Source: Clostridia bacterium (GTDB lineage: Bacteria; Bacillota; Clostridia; Lachnospirales; Lachnospiraceae). From it: DNA of 64,000 nucleotides. The stretch covers positions 1 to 64,000 of the forward strand of contig CAJTAK010000015.1 in assembly GCA_910574255.1 (NCBI GenBank), given 5' to 3'. A program made the translations under genes and the position numbers. The notes under the pieces were generated by a model that saw only the letters and a list, made by a program, of their open reading frames with translations, was not told the origin of the DNA and made no database searches. Positions within the stretch are counted from its first letter, which is position 1, and each line of letters starts with the position of its first letter. Positions 18,075 through 26,606 of this stretch are shown here, piece by piece.

Positions 18075-19367
18075 ATGGTAATTGAGAGATTTCCGGAAAA
18101 GGTGTGGCTGTCCTCGCCAACAATGCATGGGGATGAGAAGAAATACATGCTTGAGGCCTATGAAACTAACTGGATGAGTACAGTGGGGGAGAATATCAAC
18201 GAATTGGAGCGCTTGCTCAGCGGATATATCGGTATTGAACATGGTGTGGCGTTAAGCAGCGGCACGGCAGCCCTTCATCTGGCAGTAAAGCTGGCAGCAG
18301 AGAGATTGTATGGGAGCAGTTCGGGTGTATCGACGCCAGATGGTTTGGGCAGAGGGGGAAGCCTCTATGGTCGTCGGGTGTTCTGCTCGGATATGACTTT
18401 TGATGCCACAGTGAATCCTGTTGTTTATGAAGGTGGTGAGCCAGTATTTATTGATACAGAATATGATACTTGGAATATGTCACCTGAAGCGCTTGAGCAA
18501 GCTTTTGAACTATATCCGGACGTAAAGCTTGTGGTAATGGCACATCTTTATGGAACGCCTGGAAAGGTGGAAAAAATTCGGGCAATCTGTGATGCTCATA
18601 AGGCACTCTTGATAGAAGATGCAGCTGAGTCTCTTGGAGCAACGTATCATGGCAGACAAACTGGTGTATTTGGTGACTATAGTGTTGTAAGTTTTAATGG
18701 AAATAAGATTATTACAGGTTCATCTGGGGGGATGCTTTTGTGCCATTTTAGGGAAGATGCGAACAAAGCACGGAAATGGAGTACCCAGAGCAGGGAAGCG
18801 GCACCTTGGTACCAGCATGAGGAGTTGGGTTATAACTACCGCATGAGTAATGTGATTGCAGGGGTCGTCAGAGGACAGTTTGGATATCTTTCGGAACATA
18901 TCGAGCAGAAAAAGAGGATTTATGAGAGATACAGGGAAGGGTTTAAAGAACTCCCTGTAAAGATGAATCCCTTTGATGCGTTTGTCAGTCAGCCGAATTT
19001 CTGGCTGAGCTGTTTATTGATAGACAACGAGGCTATGTGTGAGAGCGTGAGATCAGAAAAAAGATTTTTCTATAAGAGCGAGAGAGGAAAATCCTGTCCG
19101 GATGAGATACTGGAGGCACTGAGTAATCTAAATGCGGAAGGCAGGCCCATCTGGAAGCCTATGCATATGCAGCCTGTTTACCGAAGCCATGGATTTGTTA
19201 CAGCAAGTGGCAATGGCCGAGCAAAGAGTAATGCCTATATTAGGGAAGCAGAAGTTGCAGATGTGGGGGCAGATATCTTCCGCAGAGGGCTTTGTCTGCC
19301 TTCGGATAACAAAATGACAGAAGAACAACAGGAAATTGTGATGGAGATAATAAAAAATTGTTTTTAA
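18075..19367 (+). CDS. PLP-dependent sugar aminotransferase (DegT/DnrJ, PglE-like)
   Basis: A 430-aa member of the DegT/DnrJ/EryC1/StrS family. The cofactor phosphate region is SSGTAALHLAVKLAAE, the pyridine-binding Asp is in LIEDAAESLGATY, and the Schiff-base Lys is in SFNGNKIITGSSGGM. This last form is characteristic of UDP-4-keto-6-deoxy-GlcNAc aminotransferases such as PglE. It therefore probably aminates the product of the dehydratase at 13781. About 18 extra residues (SSGVSTPDGLGRGG region, 75-95) interrupt the usual helix-to-strand link. First gene after the LoaP terminator. The exact sugar configuration is not deducible. Confidence 0.85.
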   Translation: MVIERFPEKVWLSSPTMHGDEKKYMLEAYETNWMSTVGENINELERLLSGYIGIEHGVALSSGTAALHLAVKLAAERLYGSSSGVSTPDGLGRGGSLYGRRVFCSDMTFDATVNPVVYEGGEPVFIDTEYDTWNMSPEALEQAFELYPDVKLVVMAHLYGTPGKVEKIRAICDAHKALLIEDAAESLGATYHGRQTGVFGDYSVVSFNGNKIITGSSGGMLLCHFREDANKARKWSTQSREAAPWYQHEELGYNYRMSNVIAGVVRGQFGYLSEHIEQKKRIYERYREGFKELPVKMNPFDAFVSQPNFWLSCLLIDNEAMCESVRSEKRFFYKSERGKSCPDEILEALSNLNAEGRPIWKPMHMQPVYRSHGFVTASGNGRAKSNAYIREAEVADVGADIFRRGLCLPSDNKMTEEQQEIVMEIIKNCF

Positions 19368-19420
19368 AAGCGCAATGTGAATTTTTGAAAGGTGAAAATA
19401 TATATAAAAAATTGATAAAT

Positions 19421-19469
19421 AAAGGAGCTTACTGGTTATATGAAAAAAATAAATAATAAGCTCCTTTTT
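19421..19469 (+). promoter_or_regulatory. Hairpin enclosing the start codon of the BCCT gene
   Basis: A perfect 11-bp inverted repeat (19421-19431 AAAGGAGCTTA with 19457-19467) has a 25-nt loop. The left arm contains the AAAGGAG ribosome-binding site of the transporter gene and the loop contains its ATG (19440). The right arm runs into five T (19465-19469). The structure could hide the ribosome-binding site, act as an attenuator, or both. Confidence 0.6.
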
Positions 19470-20951
19470 ACATCAATTATAATACTTGGCATTGTATTAA
19501 CTTTGGTAGTAACTAATTTATCATTTGTGCAAGAGATGGTAGATACTACCTATGATTTTTGTATCAGTCAGTTTGGTTGGCTGTTTGTATTAACAAATGT
19601 ATGCTGCCTGGTTTTCTCATTCTGGCTTATGTTTGGACCATATAGAAATATCCGTTTGGGAGGAAACAATTGCAAACCTGTTTTTAGTACTTTTTCCTGG
19701 GCTGGCATGATGTTTACAACAAGCTGTGGTGCATGGCTTGTTGTATATGGATTTTTAGAGCCCATTTATTGTGCGGCCCAAGCCCCTTTTCAGATAGAGC
19801 CATTAACAACCCAGGCGTTTGAATATGGTCAGATGTATGCACATTTTCACTGGGGACCAAACGCATGGTGTATTTATGTTCCTGTAACAGCAGCAATTGG
19901 CTATGCACTTTATAATCGTCATGCAAAAAGCGGAACATTGAGTGAAGCGCTACAGGCTGCGACGACAAAAAAAAGTGGGAAAATAGTTCGATTTATTATA
20001 GATCTGCTTTCAGTGCTGGGGGCAGTGATAGCTCCGGTAATTTCCATTGGGACAGGTATGCCGTTACTAGTTGTGCTTATTGAGAATATTTTTGGAATCT
20101 CTGACACATACAGAATGTTGATTCAGATTGTAATTCTTCTTATCTGGATTGCGATATTCGGTACAAGTGTATATCTGGGCCTGCAGCATGGCATTAAAAA
20201 ACTCAGTAACACAAATATAATCATGGCATTTTTATTTATGATTGTTTTTTGCATTGCAACAGGTGTTTTTAAGGTACTTTCGGCAGAAATAAACACAATA
20301 GGGCTTTTTCTGAATAATTATCTAAGAATGAGTACTTATACAGATCCTTATGGAAACGGCAGCTTTGTAAAAGGGTGGACGATAGGGTATTGGGCCTGCT
20401 ATTTTGTGTATATGCCGCTAATGGGGGTATTTAATGCAAAAATTTCTAAAGGTCGGCGGTTGAAAGAAATTGCTTTTGGGCAGCTTGTTCTTTGTACACT
20501 TGGCTGCTGGGTAGCTATGGCCACCTTTGGGAATTATGGGATGAGCCTGCAGGTAAATGGAGGATTAAATATTGCGTCATTTTTAGAAACAGGTGATGAG
20601 GCCGGTGCCATTCTGGCCATACTGGAAACAATGCCAGCTTCTAAACTTTTAATGGTTCTGCTTCTAATTATATCTTTCGTATTTTTAGCAACTACAATGG
20701 ATTCAAGTGCATTTGCAGCAGCAGAGATGACAATGCAGCAAAATAATGAAGAAAATCAGGCTCCTCGTTGGTTGCGCATTATGTGGGCAGGAGCGGCAGC
20801 GCTGGTCGCATTTGTTTTGCTGCAGATTGGTGGTGTGAAAGCGGTCCGCTCTTTATGTTATATGACAGGACTTCCTTTAGCACTCGTGACATATTTAGTG
20901 ATATTTGCAGTATGGAAGATGTTGAAAGAGGATTATGGAAAGAAAGATTAG
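19440..20951 (+). CDS. BCCT-family betaine/carnitine/choline transporter
   Basis: A 503-aa protein with about twelve membrane segments and BCCT landmarks: FSTFSWAGMMFTTSCGAW and YAHFHWGPNAWC in the first half, and GYWACYFVYMPLMGVFNAKI with SKGRRLKE in the second. The family imports quaternary ammonium compounds by ion symport or by exchange. The HWGP form resembles CaiT-like members. A nutrient or osmolyte transporter is unusual in a polysaccharide operon. It could import a compound used to decorate the polymer, or be a cargo gene. The start lies inside the hairpin described at 19421-19469. The substrate is unknown. Confidence 0.85.
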   Translation: MKKINNKLLFTSIIILGIVLTLVVTNLSFVQEMVDTTYDFCISQFGWLFVLTNVCCLVFSFWLMFGPYRNIRLGGNNCKPVFSTFSWAGMMFTTSCGAWLVVYGFLEPIYCAAQAPFQIEPLTTQAFEYGQMYAHFHWGPNAWCIYVPVTAAIGYALYNRHAKSGTLSEALQAATTKKSGKIVRFIIDLLSVLGAVIAPVISIGTGMPLLVVLIENIFGISDTYRMLIQIVILLIWIAIFGTSVYLGLQHGIKKLSNTNIIMAFLFMIVFCIATGVFKVLSAEINTIGLFLNNYLRMSTYTDPYGNGSFVKGWTIGYWACYFVYMPLMGVFNAKISKGRRLKEIAFGQLVLCTLGCWVAMATFGNYGMSLQVNGGLNIASFLETGDEAGAILAILETMPASKLLMVLLLIISFVFLATTMDSSAFAAAEMTMQQNNEENQAPRWLRIMWAGAAALVAFVLLQIGGVKAVRSLCYMTGLPLALVTYLVIFAVWKMLKEDYGKKD

Positions 20952-20981
20952 AGATCAAATGATTAAGGAGTCTTTTTAAGT

Positions 20982-21662
20982 ATGTATGCAAAGTTTTTTA
21001 AAAGAATGTTTGATTTTGTAATTGCTCTTTGTATGCTTATTATTTTATTTCCATTGCTAATATTTTTTACAATTATTGGTTCATTTAAAATGAAAGGAAG
21101 TCCTTTTTTCTGGCAGGAGAGAATCGGGAGAGATGAAAAAGTGTTTAAATTGGTAAAGTTTAGGACAATGACCAATAAAAGAGATCTGGATGGAAAACTG
21201 CTTCCAGATGAAAAAAGACTTACAAATTACGGCCATTTTTTGAGAAGTACAAGTTTGGATGAATTACCAGAATTATTTAATATCTTAAAGGGTGAAATGG
21301 CAATTATCGGACCAAGACCATTACTGGTTCAATACTTGCCTTTTTATACAGAAGAGGAGCATCATCGTCATGATGTACGGCCAGGACTTACTGGTTTGGC
21401 CCAAATCAACGGGCGTAATTTTCAATCTTGGGAAGAGCGCTTTGCCTATGATCTGGAATATATCAGAACAATTTCATTGAAACGGGATCTGGGGATATTG
21501 ATTAGAACAATCAAAACAGTGATGATTCGAGAGGGAATTGGAGACTTAGAATCGGGAAAAATCAAGAAGGATGAGAATGGAAAATTATGGACTTTATACA
21601 ATGGGCAATGGTGCCAAATATACAGTCCTTTAGATGAAGAGAGAAGAACAGGGAAAGGATAG
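20982..21662 (+). CDS. Initiating sugar-phosphate transferase (PglC/bacterial sugar transferase)
   Basis: A 226-aa monotopic phosphoglycosyl transferase with one N-terminal hydrophobic segment (about 10-32, FDFVIALCMLIILFPLLIF) and no WcaJ-type extra domain. Conserved blocks are GSPFFWQERIGRD, FKLVKFRTMT, SLDELPELFNIL with the catalytic Asp-Glu, IGPRPLLVQYLPFY and RPGLTGLAQINGRN. The YLPFY and GRN forms are PglC-like. It would transfer the 4-amino-6-deoxy sugar phosphate to undecaprenyl phosphate, starting repeat-unit assembly on the inner face of the membrane. An AAGGAG site lies upstream. The family call is certain; the donor is inferred from neighbouring genes. Confidence 0.92.
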   Translation: MYAKFFKRMFDFVIALCMLIILFPLLIFFTIIGSFKMKGSPFFWQERIGRDEKVFKLVKFRTMTNKRDLDGKLLPDEKRLTNYGHFLRSTSLDELPELFNILKGEMAIIGPRPLLVQYLPFYTEEEHHRHDVRPGLTGLAQINGRNFQSWEERFAYDLEYIRTISLKRDLGILIRTIKTVMIREGIGDLESGKIKKDENGKLWTLYNGQWCQIYSPLDEERRTGKG

Positions 21663-21671
21663 AAAGAAATC

Positions 21672-22955
21672 GTGAAAAAAATGCTTATGCTTGGGACCAG
21701 TTACCTTAGCAAAGAAATGGTATTATATGCAAAAAGTCAAGGAGTTTATACAATTGTAACAGATCCGCAGCCTTTGGAGAAGTCGGTAGCAAAACAGGTA
21801 GCAGATGAATATTGGATGATAAATACTTGTGACCTTGACAAAATTGAAAATAAATGCAGAAGAGAAAATATTTCTGCGGTATTATGCGGAATTAGTGAGT
21901 TCAATTTAGAAATGACAATGGCATTGTGTGAACGCTTGGGATTGCCATGCTATTGCACTCCTTCCGCATGGAAATATTCTAGGGACAAGGCTGCGTTTAA
22001 AGAACTCTGCAAAAGAATTGGAGCGCCTGTTGCGACAGATTACTATTTATCAGAAGCGTTGAATGAGGAGGAATTGGATAGAGTTGCTTTTCCTGTAGTT
22101 GTTAAACCTGTTGATTTGAGTGCAAACAGAGGAGTGAGTTATTGTTATAATAAACAGGAACTGATAGAAGCATATCATTATGCACGTACTTTATCGAAGA
22201 GCGATAAAATTGTAGTAGAGAAGATGTTATTTGGAAAAGAGTGGTATAGCTATTATGCAATTGCAAATGGTGAAATACGACTTGTTGCATTAAATGGTAT
22301 GTATGCGCAAACAGGTGAGTTGAAGAATTTATATTCTCTGACGACAACAGTTTCGGATAATGTGGAACGTTTTATAAATGAAATAAATCCCCAGATTATT
22401 GAAGTTCTAAAAGAAGTGGGCTGTAAAGAAGGGATTGCCTGGGTACAGGTTATGCTTGATGAGGATGATAGGTTTTATATTATTGAAATGGGATACCGGC
22501 TTCCTGGAGATTTTCCCTTTATACAGTATGAAAAACTGTTCAATTACAATTCTGTTTCTTGGATTGTTGACTATGCTTTGGGTAAAAAACATTCTATAGA
22601 AGAATTACCAGAAGAACAAAAGCATGCATTTATAAAATGTGGCTGCTCGTATTCTTTATGGACAAAACAGGAAGGGATTTTAGCAGAAATTAGAGGGATT
22701 GAAGAACTATTACAAGTACTAGATATAAAGTATTATACATTGTCACAAAAAGGCGACCATTTTGCTGAACATAGTACAGTTGGTGTTATAGTTTTTTGCG
22801 AGGATAACTGTGAAAATATGTGCAAAACCTTGGACATTATCAATAAAAAACTGAGTGTGATTGATGAAAAAGGTGAAGATGTGCTAATTCGTTATACAGA
22901 TTTCGACTATTTAAAACAAATTTATAATATTGGATTACAGCAGAGAAATGCTTAA
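21672..22955 (+). CDS. ATP-grasp domain ligase
   Basis: A 427-aa ATP-grasp protein with a GTG start at 21672 (an ATG lies at 21681). An N-terminal preATP-grasp domain begins LMLGTSYLSKEMV. The ATP-grasp core has FPVVVKPVDLSANRGVSYC near 140-160 for nucleotide binding, and WVQVMLDEDDRFYIIEMGYR near 260-280 with the metal-binding acidic residues. Members form amide bonds between a carboxylate and an amine through an acyl-phosphate. It is followed 57 nt later by a FemAB-like transferase. Together they may attach an amino acid or similar acyl group to the amino sugar, which is an inference. The substrate is unknown. Confidence 0.8.
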   Translation: MKKMLMLGTSYLSKEMVLYAKSQGVYTIVTDPQPLEKSVAKQVADEYWMINTCDLDKIENKCRRENISAVLCGISEFNLEMTMALCERLGLPCYCTPSAWKYSRDKAAFKELCKRIGAPVATDYYLSEALNEEELDRVAFPVVVKPVDLSANRGVSYCYNKQELIEAYHYARTLSKSDKIVVEKMLFGKEWYSYYAIANGEIRLVALNGMYAQTGELKNLYSLTTTVSDNVERFINEINPQIIEVLKEVGCKEGIAWVQVMLDEDDRFYIIEMGYRLPGDFPFIQYEKLFNYNSVSWIVDYALGKKHSIEELPEEQKHAFIKCGCSYSLWTKQEGILAEIRGIEELLQVLDIKYYTLSQKGDHFAEHSTVGVIVFCEDNCENMCKTLDIINKKLSVIDEKGEDVLIRYTDFDYLKQIYNIGLQQRNA

Positions 22956-23012
22956 ATAGTTTCTTTTCAATATGATTTGTTTAGACAGTAGCAGAATGGA
23001 GATTAGATTAAA

Positions 23013-24062
23013 ATGATTAAAGTATTTACACTATCAGAAGCAAGCGCATGGGATAACATCGTGTATTCTTTTGAAAGATACGATATTTATTACTTATCCG
23101 GATATGTCAAAGCATTTGAAATTAATGGTGATGGAAAAGCTGTTCTTATATATTTTGAAAATGGTACAACGAGAGCAATGAATGTTGTAATGAAACGTGA
23201 TATATCAAAATTTTCTAATTTCTTAGGCAAAATTGGAGAAGGAGAGCTGTTTGATATATCAACACCATATGGATATGGCGGTTTTTTGGTAGAAGGTAAT
23301 GATATTAAGGAATTAAAAAAAGAATATGAAGAATTTTGCCATGCAGAGCATATTGTTTCAGAATTTGTTCGGTTTCATCCAATATTAAGAAATTGGATGG
23401 GATTGGATGTAATATATGATGAAGTCCAATTGGGGAACACAGTTTATATGGATACAATTAGTGAGGAAATTATCTGGAAGAATATAGCAAACAGAAATCG
23501 CACCAAAATTCGAAAAGCCCAGAGAGAAGGAATGAAAGTATATTGGTGCAGAGCTCCAGAGATTATTACGCCATTTATGGATATATATAAGGCTACGATG
23601 GATAAGGATAATGCGGAGGACTATTATTATTTTAATAAAGAATTTTATGAATCCATTATGGAAGATTTAAAAGATAATGCGATGTGGTTTTATTCTGTCA
23701 TAGACGGCGAAATTGCTGCTATGACCATTTTTTTATTTTGCAATGGCCAAATGCATTATCATCTATCAGCGTCGAATAGTAAATTTCAGAAAATGGCAGC
23801 TACAAATTTATTAATCTATGAAGCAGCTTTATGGGCACAGAAAAATGGATATAAGACACTTCATATAGGCGGTGGTGTAGGTGCGAAACGTGATGGTTTA
23901 TATCAATTTAAAAAAGGTTTTAATAAGGGGAAGGATGTAGAATTTCATATTGGTAGGAAAATTTTTGATGAAGATGCATATAAGCGGTTGGTTGATTTAC
24001 GGATGCAAAATGATGAGCATTTTGATTTAGAAACAGGGTATTTTCCAAAATATCGAGCTTGA
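23013..24062 (+). CDS. FemAB/GNAT-fold acyl- or aminoacyltransferase
   Basis: A 349-aa protein with the double-GNAT pattern of FemAB-like proteins. An N-terminal half (about 1-150) contains STPYGYGGFLVEG. A C-terminal half contains NRTKIRKAQREGMKVYW, FYSVIDGEIAAMTIFLF and LHIGGGVGAKRDGLYQFKKG, the last typical of peptidoglycan-bridge and GNAT-like polysaccharide transferases. GGAG lies 10 nt before the ATG. Membership in the FemAB-like group is clear. Whether it uses acyl-CoA or aminoacyl-tRNA is not. Paired with the preceding ATP-grasp gene it may N-acylate the locus's amino sugar. No PglD-type acetyltransferase is present. Confidence 0.75.
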   Translation: MIKVFTLSEASAWDNIVYSFERYDIYYLSGYVKAFEINGDGKAVLIYFENGTTRAMNVVMKRDISKFSNFLGKIGEGELFDISTPYGYGGFLVEGNDIKELKKEYEEFCHAEHIVSEFVRFHPILRNWMGLDVIYDEVQLGNTVYMDTISEEIIWKNIANRNRTKIRKAQREGMKVYWCRAPEIITPFMDIYKATMDKDNAEDYYYFNKEFYESIMEDLKDNAMWFYSVIDGEIAAMTIFLFCNGQMHYHLSASNSKFQKMAATNLLIYEAALWAQKNGYKTLHIGGGVGAKRDGLYQFKKGFNKGKDVEFHIGRKIFDEDAYKRLVDLRMQNDEHFDLETGYFPKYRA

Positions 24063-24108
24063 AGTGAATTGATTAATTTATTTATAAACTTAAAAAATGG
24101 AGATTAAA

Positions 24109-25350
24109 ATGAAACAAAAAGTTATATGGATTGTTAATCAATATGCAGTTCCGACACAAAAAAGAGTGAGGCAAATTGTACTAAGTCAGCATTTGGAAAA
24201 ACAGGGATACAAAGTTTACATTCTTTGTGGAAGCAAAATTCATGGTGTCAATGACAATTTTATTAAAGATAAATCTGACTTTAAAAAAGTAGAGTTTGAT
24301 GGGGCGAAATTTATTGTTATACGAATTTCGAACTATGATAGTCAAATAAAAAGAGTAGCAGTTTCCGTCCAATTTCAAAAGAAAATTTGGAATTTGCGTA
24401 ATAAACTACCAAGACCAGATATAATTGTCAGTGATTTTGCAGGACTATTTGGAAACGAATTTCTTAAATGGAAAAAAAGGTATGGGACCAAAATCATTTA
24501 TGATATTCTTGATTTATGGCCGGAAGATTTTTTAGATGTAGGATTTTTAAAGAGAAATAGTATTTTAGCAAAGATATTATTTGACATGGAGCATAGAGCA
24601 TATAGAGAAGCAGATAATCTTATATTCTCTATGGACGGTGGAAAAGATTATGTTAAAGAAAAGGGATGGGACATCGATAATGGTGGCGATATAGATATTA
24701 ATAAGATAGGGGCACTTAATAATGGTGTAGATCTTGAAACAGTAGACAAAAATCAAAAAGAATTTGTTCTTGATGATGCAGATTTGGATTCAGAAAAATT
24801 TAAGGCTGTTTATCTTGGTTCTATACGTAGAGCAAATAATGTTGATTTGATTGTAGAAGCAGCAAAGATATTGCAAGAGCAGGGAAAAGAAAACATTATA
24901 ATTCTTGTTTATGGAGATGGAGACTATCGCAAGAGATTGGAAGAGAAAGCTGATAGATTAAAGCTGTCCAATATAAAGTTTAAAGGAGGACTTGATGTTC
25001 AGTATGCTCCCAATGTATTGTCACGTTGCGATTTGAATTTATTTAATTTTATGAATGTTCCTATCTGTAGATTTGGTCTTAGTCCCAATAAGCTTTTTAT
25101 GTATTTTGCCAGTGGAAAACCGGTTTTATCTATGATTCGTCCCAATTATGAATTGGTAGAAAGCCGAAAATGTGGTATTGTAACTGAAAATTCACCTCAA
25201 GCAGTTGCTGAAGGTATTATTAAATTTAGTAAAATGGATCAGAAAGAATATAGGCGATATTGTGTAAATTGTCGTTTGACAGCAGAGGAATATGATTACA
25301 AGAATCTGGTAAAAGTTTTAATTGATCAGATAGAAGGAAATTTTTCATGA
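24109..25350 (+). CDS. GT4-family glycosyltransferase (WbuB-like)
   Basis: About 413 aa from the ATG at 24109, which is served by GGAG 8 nt upstream; an in-frame ATG at 24097 overlaps that site. The N-terminal GT-B domain begins VIWIVNQYAVPTQKRVRQIV. The C-terminal nucleotide-sugar domain holds AVYLGSIRRANNVDLIVEAA and GLSPNKLFMYFASGKPVLS, including the E/K region of retaining GT4 enzymes. It would add one sugar to the lipid-linked repeat unit at the cytoplasmic face. The next glycosyltransferase gene overlaps its stop by 4 nt (ATGA). Donor and linkage are unknown. Confidence 0.88.
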   Translation: MKQKVIWIVNQYAVPTQKRVRQIVLSQHLEKQGYKVYILCGSKIHGVNDNFIKDKSDFKKVEFDGAKFIVIRISNYDSQIKRVAVSVQFQKKIWNLRNKLPRPDIIVSDFAGLFGNEFLKWKKRYGTKIIYDILDLWPEDFLDVGFLKRNSILAKILFDMEHRAYREADNLIFSMDGGKDYVKEKGWDIDNGGDIDINKIGALNNGVDLETVDKNQKEFVLDDADLDSEKFKAVYLGSIRRANNVDLIVEAAKILQEQGKENIIILVYGDGDYRKRLEEKADRLKLSNIKFKGGLDVQYAPNVLSRCDLNLFNFMNVPICRFGLSPNKLFMYFASGKPVLSMIRPNYELVESRKCGIVTENSPQAVAEGIIKFSKMDQKEYRRYCVNCRLTAEEYDYKNLVKVLIDQIEGNFS

Positions 25351-26573
25351 ATATTTTGCTAGTGACACAGATTTATCCAGAGCCAGATGATGGGAAAGGG
25401 TATGAGGCAACAAGGACAGTTGAATATTTTGCCAAAGAATGGGTTGAGATAGGACATAGGGTTGTTGTAGTACATTGTCCAAGCAGATTTCCATTTATTT
25501 ATTATATGATGCCAGAGTTTTTAAAGAATGAGATAAGGAAACGGACATATATTTTAGTTCCCACTTGGTCATCTACAAAGACTTTTCACAGGCAAGAATA
25601 TGGAATTGATATATACCGTCAACCTATGCGAAAATGGATTCCTTCCCAGGCTTATACAAAGCATACTATGTCTAGACAGTGTCGTGCCATAGGAAAAATA
25701 TTGGAAGAGATAAATTTTGTTCCAGACTTAGTGGCGGGTCATTTTAGCAATCCTAGTACAGAATTGGTAAGCAGACTGAGTAAAATATATTATGCTATGT
25801 CATCCATTGTATTTCACAATGATTGTTCGGCTAAAAATATAAAAAAATATCGGATCAGAGAAAACATTGAGGGAATCAGAGCTGTTGGGGCAAGATCTGT
25901 ATTGGAAGCAGTTTCTATAAAAGAACAATTAGGCTTGCAGAAAACACCTTTTATCTGTTATTCAGGAGTTCCCAATGATGCAGTAGAAGTCAATGACAAG
26001 ATCTGTTCCAAACAGGACTATAAAGATGGTATTCGGTTTTTATATGCAGGCGGTCTGGTTCAAAAGAAGCATGTGGACGCAGTGATTAAAGCATACTCCA
26101 GACTAAGGGAAAAACATAGAGAAATAGAGTTATCCTTGAAAATAATTGGGGGAGGATCAGAAGAAGAAGAGCTACGAGAGTTAGTGCTGAAGCTGAATCT
26201 TACAGATTCTGTTTGTTTTACAGGAAGACAGCCAAGAAAGGAAGTTTTGAATGAAATGAAGAATGTCCAGATTTTTACCATGATCAGTCAAGGAGAAACA
26301 TTTGGGATGGTCTATTTGGAGGCTATGCTGCAGGGGTGCATTGTGATAGCCTCCAAGGGAGGCGGCTTTGATGGAATTATAGAGGATGGTATAAATGGGT
26401 TTCTCTGTGCGACCGGTGATGCACAAATGCTGGAAAATATTTATGAACAAATTATAGGGCTGGATGCCAAACAGCGAAATCTCATTGGACAAAGAGCCAT
26501 TGATACGGCAATGCAATATTCGGAGAGAGCTGTGGCCCAGCGGTATCTGAATGATGTGATAGAGAGAAATTAG
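25347..26573 (+). CDS. GT4-family glycosyltransferase
   Basis: A 408-aa GT-B enzyme. The N-terminal acceptor domain begins MNILLVTQIYPEPDDGKGYE. The C-terminal GT4 domain carries FLYAGGLVQKKHVDAVIKAY, a VCFTGRQPRKEV strand and the catalytic TMISQGETFGMVYLEAM with EAM as the EX7E-like site, then GGGFDGIIEDGINGFL. The start overlaps the previous stop (ATGA), so translation is coupled. It contributes a second glycosyl linkage to the repeat unit. The acceptor and sugar cannot be deduced. Confidence 0.9.
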   Translation: MNILLVTQIYPEPDDGKGYEATRTVEYFAKEWVEIGHRVVVVHCPSRFPFIYYMMPEFLKNEIRKRTYILVPTWSSTKTFHRQEYGIDIYRQPMRKWIPSQAYTKHTMSRQCRAIGKILEEINFVPDLVAGHFSNPSTELVSRLSKIYYAMSSIVFHNDCSAKNIKKYRIRENIEGIRAVGARSVLEAVSIKEQLGLQKTPFICYSGVPNDAVEVNDKICSKQDYKDGIRFLYAGGLVQKKHVDAVIKAYSRLREKHREIELSLKIIGGGSEEEELRELVLKLNLTDSVCFTGRQPRKEVLNEMKNVQIFTMISQGETFGMVYLEAMLQGCIVIASKGGGFDGIIEDGINGFLCATGDAQMLENIYEQIIGLDAKQRNLIGQRAIDTAMQYSERAVAQRYLNDVIERN

Positions 26574-26606
26574 CAGAGTGTTTAATAGGACAGAAGAGAG
26601 GTTATA

